Of a stretch of 64,000 nt of DNA, positions 57,697 through 64,000 are shown one piece after another (the first letter of the stretch is position 1; each line of letters begins with the position of its first letter). The notes under the pieces were generated by a model. The model did no database searches and had not been told where the DNA came from. It worked only from the letters and a program-made list of their open reading frames with translations. Source of the stretch: Stromatinia cepivora (Eukaryota; Ascomycota; Leotiomycetes; Helotiales; Sclerotiniaceae). The stretch covers positions 1,054,001-1,118,000 of the forward strand of contig RCTD01000021.1 in NCBI GenBank assembly GCA_014898415.1. Reading direction: 5' to 3'. The position numbers and the translations under genes are program-made.

Positions 57697-58553
57697 CCGA
57701 AATTGTGCTATTTTACAAGCTATGATCTTTGCATGCTGATACAAAAAAATAGAATGGGCGACTGCAAGTAAAACTTTCTACACTGAACGTCAACTACTAA
57801 GTTTGTGAGTTGTTATCTGATTTACTGCAGCGCAAACCAGCCGAGGATCAATGATTCCGGCGTGGCCCCACAGAATTCGGGGGATCTGTTTTACCGAAAT
57901 CTTATCTTCAAGAGCTAGCTGTCCACACTAGTGAATTTAGGTACGTATTGAAATATTTCGTACCTGCTTTAGTTTGAATTAGAGTTAATGTTAATCGATA
58001 TCTCTGGCAGCGTAAAATCCCAACCGGTATCAGAATTAGACACTATTCGACCTCGTGAATGGGTATTGTGGTGCAATATAGCAAATTCCAATCACGCTAC
58101 ACTTAACGACGTCACTTCCTGTCCATAGACAACTCAAATAGGGCTCCATTTTGAAGTTCGTTCTGTGCATTTTAAAGGGGACTTTTGCTAATTGTCGCCT
58201 AATCCACTCATCATGTGTGCATTCTGGCATGCTGAGAAGGGTACAGCCAAGCAGGCCAACACCTGTTTTGAATGATGCATAATGATAAATAACAAAGCCC
58301 CTCATTTCATGCAGTTCCAGCTACCCCTGTTTGACTTCAAACCAACGACTTATAAAATGGGACCCCTCTTCCCACCAACTGATCATTTCATCTTGATGTA
58401 TTCACTCTAGCTTCACAACAGTATTGTATACATCTGACTTGTGCTCTAACTCTCAAATACTTTCCACATCTTGCAGAAAGTAAATTCCTTACCAAGCACA
58501 ACGTCGAATTCATCAAATCAAACAAGACGGATCAATCCGTCAATTCATTCATC
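57697..58553. promoter_or_regulatory. Divergent intergenic region
   Basis: 857 bp separating two divergently transcribed genes, so it must hold both promoters. I see no distinctive element apart from CT-rich sequence near 58400-58470. Confidence 0.4.
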
Positions 58554-59049
58554 ATGGCTACCGCAGAAACCGTCCAACTTGGCCCAATACATGCACCAAA
58601 AGAAGACAGCATCATCGCCTTCAACAAGATCGAAACCGAACTCAAGAAAACGCTTCAACATCTCCGTCACGAAACCAATAGTTCGTCCTGCCCTCCCTCT
58701 CCACCCACAACTCCAAAACTAATCCTTTACCCACCTCATAGAACACGAACGCCAATACTTCGCCCCCATATCCCACGTCTCAGACCACACCCTCACCTCC
58801 TTCGACTCCTCCTCCTTAAAATCCGTCCGCGTAGCCACCAGCGCCTATGGATTGCACCTCCTAGGCAAAGTCCTCATCCCCGAAACAGAGGACAAATATT
58901 TCATGTTCCGTGCTTTCATTCCTGGAGACTCTGATACCGCCAAGCTTCATTGTATTCATATGGAGGAGAAGGATGTTGGAGGTGAGGAGGGAAAGATGTT
59001 TAGGGCTATTTTTGAGGAGAATGATCAATTGGATTGGTTTGATGAGTAA
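58554..59049 (+). CDS. Small conserved-looking protein of unknown function
   Basis: Two exons, 58554-58680 and 58742-59049 (144 codons), with a 61-nt intron ending CTCATAG. ATG 58554 has a good context (ATCATGGCT). The protein is acidic and soluble, with no signal peptide or membrane segment: MATAETVQLGPIHAPKEDSI, a helix FNKIETELKKTLQHLRHETN, then an alternating beta-like region (SLKSVRVATSAYGLHLLGKV, LIPETEDKYFMFRAFIPGDS), and an acidic end, ENDQLDWFDE. I do not recognise the family. Coherent joining of both exons makes the gene likely real. Confidence 0.65.
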
Positions 59050-59365
59050 AGTGGACTGGAAATGAATGATACTGGCACATTTGGATTAAGGGTTATGATG
59101 GATGAGGAGTTTATGGGCCTACAATGCACAGTATTCGAGACAATCAAGGTGTAGAGGTTCCTTTTCTGTGAACCCCCTCCAAGATTGTATTTGAGATCAG
59201 GATGTTTCAGTCAATCATTACGCTTTTTTTACTCGTATTTTTGGCATGGGTATAACTGCTTGAAATCATCTCCAAAATACTCATACCGACTACCCTTTAC
59301 ATAGCTCTTATCGCGGTATTACACGAGCGTTTTACCTCTCTTCTGACAACTCCAACATTATTCCT
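59050..59365. other. Short convergent intergenic stretch
   Basis: 316 bp between convergent stops. Nothing beyond ordinary 3' flanks. Confidence 0.5.
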
Positions 59366-62300
59366 TTATTTTCCCTTTCCCATACCCATATCCTCATCTC
59401 CATCATTATCCAGCATAGCCGCATAATCCTCTGCACTAGCGAATGTAGGAAGATTCTTAAGCTTTCTTCTCTTGCTCCTGCTAGTCTCTTTCTTCTCTTC
59501 TTCCTCCTTAGGACTCTTTGCTCTCTGTAATTCGGCTTCGAATAATGCATCCATATCCGATCCTGCTTCATCATCACTGTCTTTGAGGTCATCGTCTTCT
59601 TCAGAGAAGATTCCTTCTCCATCATCTTCCTCTTCATCTTTCATATCTTCATCTTCGTCCTCTCCTTCAATGTCAACTTCTTCATCTGATCCCTCAATAT
59701 CAACACCACCTTCAGAATCGTCCTCGGACATATCGAAATCATCCATGTCCAAATCATCGTCATCAGACTCTGGACCCTCGATATCTGGCTTACTTTCAAC
59801 CAAAGCTTGCCAAATCTCATCCTCATCTTCATCCTCATCATCTTCTCCATCTTCACCCTTCTTCTTCTCCTTCTTCTTAGATGCATCTTTGCCCTTCCCA
59901 ATTTGGTTGAAGTATTTGTGGAAGAAGACTTCATCAACTGCGACATCCTCTGCCTTCTTTCTCCAGAATGCTTCTGAATTAACGGATTGTTGAACCTTGG
60001 AACCACGATTAGATACAAGAATACCTTGACTTGCTCCACCAGCAAGAGGTTGCATAAGGGAGCTTCCTTTTGGTGCTCCAGCTGCTGCTTTTGCGTTTCT
60101 GTAGACAAAACGATCTAAGAAATGGGTCAAGGTGTGGGAAGCAAGATCTGGTTTAGGTGGCATTTTTTCGTCATTGAGAAGGCGGTCGACAAATAGAGAT
60201 ACTGAGGGATGGAAATGTACCAAGAAAGGAATCTATGGTTATTAGTGCAGCTCTCCTACTCAATGGAGAAATACTTACAATTTCCCATAAACAACTCTTA
60301 TCAGCATTACTGTGCTCTGGGTCCCTCTTCTTTCCATCGTATGTATCTGCCTTGGGTTTTGATGAGGGTTCTGTAGCTTGAATTTCTACGGTCTCTCCAT
60401 CTTCTAGTACATCTCGGTATACTTCTTCTTCATCCTCATCATTTGCTTCAGGGTCTTTAAGAAGAGACTTAAGTCCAGGAAATGTGACTTCTAACTCTCT
60501 CATCAAATAGATGATACCACATATGAATGGAGGTTGATGAAGGGTTACAACTTGTAACATTCTCTTGGCGAAAGCCTTGACGCGCTTGATATTAACATCC
60601 GCTTTCAAAGCTCGGTAGAGTAAGTTAAGGTAAAGGGCATGCTTCGAAGATGTGATTAGACGAGGATCTAGTAAGGATTCGTAGAGAGTTCTGTAAAATC
60701 GGTCGACAGCAAGGTGCTTTGTTGTTGACAATTGCTCAATCAACATCAAAGCTTGAATACTGGTATTGAAATTGGATGAATGTGTGATTCGGAACAAGGT
60801 ATCCATGTGTTTCTCGAGCCTAATCTAGTCAGCGTTGTCAACAGCTAATGAGATCATTTAACTTACGTCAAGTCATCAGTCTTTGTGAATGGGAATGCAC
60901 GATTGACACCTGTCAAAACAGCGGAGATCATCTTCTCTGTTGTCTCTTCACTTGCTTGCTTTGCTTCCTCTTCCGCTGTCAACTTTTCCTTTGCTTTCTT
61001 TCCCATAGCACCTCCACCTCCTTGAATTTCTCCTTTTTTGTTGAGTTTAGGACCGGTAGGTTTGATGACTTCGGGCTTTTTGAGAAGAGATACGAAAAGA
61101 CCGAAGTATATGCTTAGAAGCTTTTTCGCAACCTCCTCTTCTTTTGAACTAAGAATTGTTTGATTGAGTGTATTAATGGCGTAATATTTGGCATGTGAAC
61201 TCTGACCAGGTCTTAAAATAAGCTCGTTTTCTATTGAGTTGATGATGATCGGTTTCATCAATGGGTGAGAGGTTTGAAGTTGTAATAGAAGGTATGATGA
61301 TCGTGAAGCAATCTTTTTATCCGGATCACCGAGTTTATTGACCAATAATCTAAGTAAATTAGATTCCTGTTCTGGCTTCTCCTTTAACAGTTCATAAACG
61401 TAGGTAACAGCTCTTGAACGAGCATATTCTACCTCATCGTTGCACCACACTTCCAAAATCTTGAGCATATCAAAATATGACTCCTTGAGCCAATCTTCGA
61501 ATGCCCATGAAATAAGATGCGCTTTGGTCATGTTTCCAGGTAAGGGTTGTCCAGATCTCCAGACACCAGTGTCGCTTTCTTGTAATGCACCGAGAAGTCC
61601 AGGTTGAGAAGAAAATGTTCGAAGACGTCTATCCGCAGGAAGCATAACACCAGCTCCCAATAAATCTTTCATAGCACCTAATGCTGTCACGGCTTGTCCT
61701 CTACTTCGCTTCTTTGCCAAATCCAGTAAACTTTCGAATGATCTTGTAGTATGAACTGGAGATTCTTGAACAACCAAAGTTAAAGCGGAAATTTTGTCGG
61801 ATAATGTACCAGAGGACATGATCGTGGCAAGGAAACGATGTGAAGAAGTCGCAGAAAGATGTTTCGAGGCATATAGAGTACTATCCGCTTGAAGAAGGGT
61901 TGTGGCATATTCCTTGAGATTTTTCATCGACTCTTGGTATGGTCCTGACTCGCTGAAATCTCCTGTAGGAAGGTCGGGGAGTTCTGCGGCATGCCAATCT
62001 GCTCGGGCTTCAAAATTCTATAATCGGTCAGTGGACTCAAAATAGAGAGATGGAGTTACTAACCAGGCGATTTTGATCCTTTGAAGAGTCTTTAGCTTTG
62101 GCCGCAGCTTTCTCCGGCACTTTAGGAGCCTCTTCCTGTTCACTTTCTTCTGATTCTGATGCTGATGCCTCCTCCCAATCGTCACCATCTACTCCTTCTA
62201 CCTCATCCTCAACTTCTGAATCTGCCTCAACTCCAGGAGCTTGTCCTTCAATTCCAAGTCCTGCCACAAATTTTGCAAACTCATTCTTGAAGCCCTTGTC

Positions 62301-62750
62301 GGTAGATGCTAGTTTTCCTTCGTCTTCATTTTCAGAGTCGGATTGGGCGTCAAGTACAAGATCTAAATCTTCTTCTGTTCCTCCCAATGCCAATATTTCT
62401 TGTAATAAGACCTCTCTATCATTTCCTGACTTTGGCGCTTCATTGGATGATCCATTTGCTTTGCCCTTTGCATTGCCTTGCGCATCTCTCTTCGTTCCTC
62501 GACCGGATTCTTGTGGTTTGGATTTTGGTTTTGAGTCTGAAGAATTTGTCGATTTATTCACTTTGCTTTGTTTAGGAGATTTGGTGTTCGAATCTGTAGA
62601 CTTGTTTGGTGCTTTGCCTTTTGCGAATCCCTTCTCAATTTTTGAAGTTAATGCCGATAAAGCATTTTCGTCGAAAGAGGGGATATCTTCATTTGGTTTT
62701 GATACAACCTTTGCGCCAGTAGGTTTAGTGGGCTTTCGATGTTTCCCCAT
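59366..62750 (-). CDS. MAK21: Ribosome biogenesis factor MAK21/NOC1 (CCAAT-binding factor family)
   Basis: Four exons join in phase: 62064-62750, 60867-62017, 60279-60819, 59366-60232 (1081 codons). Introns are 46-47 nt. The N-terminal 230 residues are charged and disordered, with Lys-rich and acidic patches. Helical HEAT-like repeats follow (NFEARADWHAAELPDLPTGD, VWCNDEVEYARSRAVTYVYE, KIASRSSYLLLQLQTSHPLM). The CBF/Mak21 domain starts near residue 640: LAVDRFYRTLYESLLDPRLI, SSKHALYLNLLYRALKADVN, QPPFICGIIYLMRELEVTFP, and HPSVSLFVDRLLNDEKMPPK. The tail is extremely acidic, then basic (SRSKRRKLKNLPTFASAEDY). Yeast Mak21 (Noc1) pairs with Noc2 in the nucleolus on early pre-60S particles. It is divergent from the mitochondrial prolyl-tRNA synthetase gene. 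Confidence 0.95.
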
Positions 62751-63118
62751 CTTGAATTAAAATCCTCAAGCAGTTTGATAATAAGAGGATTGAATTCTCA
62801 ATTGAGTTCCTTGAAAATGAAATCGAATAAAAAAGTGTTATGAAGCTTTCATTGAAGCTTCGATAAGATACAAAACTTTTTTTTGCAAAACAAAATAATC
62901 CGGAATAAAGATTTTCCGACATTAGCAAGCCTTCTCCCCTTGTACTGTGAGTTTTCATTTTTTGGTGACTTGATTTTATGTTTGATTCAATTGATGAGCA
63001 ATATGAATTGAAAGGATAATGTTCTTATGATAAGAATGAACTTATAAGATTTTTTTCTTTTTCTAATCAAACTGCTTCACTTGAACTTGTTCTGAGAGTA
63101 AAACGTGGATATTTCGAC
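62751..63118. promoter_or_regulatory. Bidirectional promoter between MAK21 and mitochondrial ProRS
   Basis: 368 bp between two divergent ATGs. Poly-A/poly-T tracts lie at ~62876-62884 and 63052-63062. No TATA box stands out. The arrangement couples cytosolic ribosome assembly and mitochondrial translation genes; co-regulation is inference. Confidence 0.5.
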
Positions 63119-64000
63119 ATGCATCCACTTCGAAGTCTTTCTTGGTTTGGAGGATTTTCTATATACACTCAGAGCTTATGTCGGAGTACAATATTTCCAT
63201 CACAACTTTTCAAGCTTTCATGTTCTCGAAATCACTCAAAGCTTTCTTGGAGTGTAAGTTCACTATCGGACTATTCTTCAATCACGTGGATATATTACTG
63301 ATTAATTGCTATGGTAGACTGATGATCGGGCAAGATTATCTAAATTTTGGATACCTACGGGTGGTATAGCTGCAAGTGCAGATGAAGGTGAGATGCACAG
63401 AAAAGTTTCACCAAATTTGAAAAGACTGATTCGTGATAGACTCTCATGCAAAACTCATCCGAGGGGGTTTTTTACGTCAGGTCTGTTTTTATAGCTTCTA
63501 ATTTATGAAGCAAGTTCTCACACAATGTATGGCTAGGCTCATACGGGTATTTTTCATATGTTACCACTAGGCAGGAGAGTGCAAGATAAATTAGAAGCAC
63601 TCGTTGATAAACATATGTCAACATTAGGTTAGCATTGCAATTCCCCGACTTCTTTTCGACCATGACTGCTAATATCACCTGGAAGGTGCATCAAAACTTG
63701 CTTTGTCGTCACTGTCATCTGAAGAACTTTGGGCTAAAAGTGGCCGTCTGGATGCCAGTTCTGAGGTATCTACACAATAAAATACCTTGTTATCACGTTT
63801 GTAACACTCATCATTAGCTATTCCGACTTAAGGATCGCAAGGAGGCAGGATACCTTCTTGCACCAACACACGAGGAAGAAATTACGGAATTAGTTTCGAA
63901 CTCGGTCCAATCATACAAAGAACTTCCTGTTCGTTTATACCAAATCAGTTTGTTCAAACCTGTCATCTTTCCTATTCTTTGCTCATCCCTCTTTAGCTCG
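63119..64000 (+). CDS. Mitochondrial prolyl-tRNA synthetase, N-terminal part (3' end outside window)
   Basis: No long frame is visible, but seven exons chain in phase: 63119-63253, 63318-63387, 63440-63480, 63537-63627, 63686-63765, 63818-63947, 63997-64000 (start of exon 7). Introns are 49-64 nt with standard signals. The start [20 protein letters not shown] is Ser/Arg-rich like a mitochondrial presequence. The core follows: [92 protein letters not shown] and [23 protein letters not shown]. These are class II motif 1/2 regions of bacterial-type ProRS, used in mitochondria. It charges tRNA-Pro with proline. The rest of the enzyme lies beyond the right edge. High exon density is notable. Confidence 0.9.

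Noticed and set aside
59472..59993. Ser-rich plus-strand frame of 173 codons
   Set aside because: Antisense shadow of the acidic tail of MAK21.
62098..62760. 220-codon plus-strand frame
   Set aside because: Antisense of MAK21 exon 1, with no splice or motif support.

Overview
The window looks like nuclear DNA of a filamentous ascomycete. Genes carry short GT-AG introns (mostly 46-65 nt) with CTAAC/CTAAT-type branch sites, intergenic DNA is AT-leaning, and there is no operon structure. The gene set and style suggest Leotiomycetes (Botrytis/Sclerotinia-like), but that placement is inference from general familiarity, not from a search. Most genes are multi-exon, so I rebuilt exon chains by eye from splice signals and reading-frame continuity. 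About 18 protein genes are supported, and one of these (mitochondrial prolyl-tRNA synthetase) is cut by the right edge.

Left third (1-17.7 kb): the 3' end of a TMF/Sgm1-type golgin; a Ser/Thr-rich secreted protein divergent from an HEMMH metalloprotease of deuterolysin (M35) type; a coiled-coil caspase-like (C14) protein with the His/Cys dyad; an RS-rich conserved nuclear-type protein; an OMS1-like mitochondrial methyltransferase; an APC-superfamily choline/GABA-type permease; a nested pair of MITE-like palindromes; and ERCC1/Rad10.

Middle (17.7-46 kb): gene-poor and rich in relics. It holds a decayed coiled-coil coding relic, AT-rich blocks, many micro- and minisatellites, an F-box gene, VPS37 (ESCRT-I) standing between two intergenic stretches of about 4.7 kb, a GMC oxidoreductase pseudogene with nonsense and frameshift lesions (two of them TGG to TAG, matching the CpA to TpA pattern of repeat-induced point mutation, RIP), a second possible RIP-hit relic, a conserved unknown protein and an MpaB-type (DUF2236) oxygenase-like protein.

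Right third (46-64 kb): a very long Gln/Glu-rich orphan protein with internal 30-residue repeats and three in-frame intron-like segments; a decayed relic; then a dense housekeeping block: V-ATPase subunit C (VMA5), APS kinase (MET14), a mitochondrial hotdog thioesterase, a small unknown protein, the ribosome-biogenesis factor MAK21/NOC1, and, divergent from it, mitochondrial prolyl-tRNA synthetase.

The housekeeping genes serve separate functions (membrane traffic, DNA repair, sulfate activation, vacuolar acidification, 60S assembly, mitochondrial translation) and I see no metabolic cluster. No tRNA, rRNA, CRISPR array or intact autonomous transposon was found.
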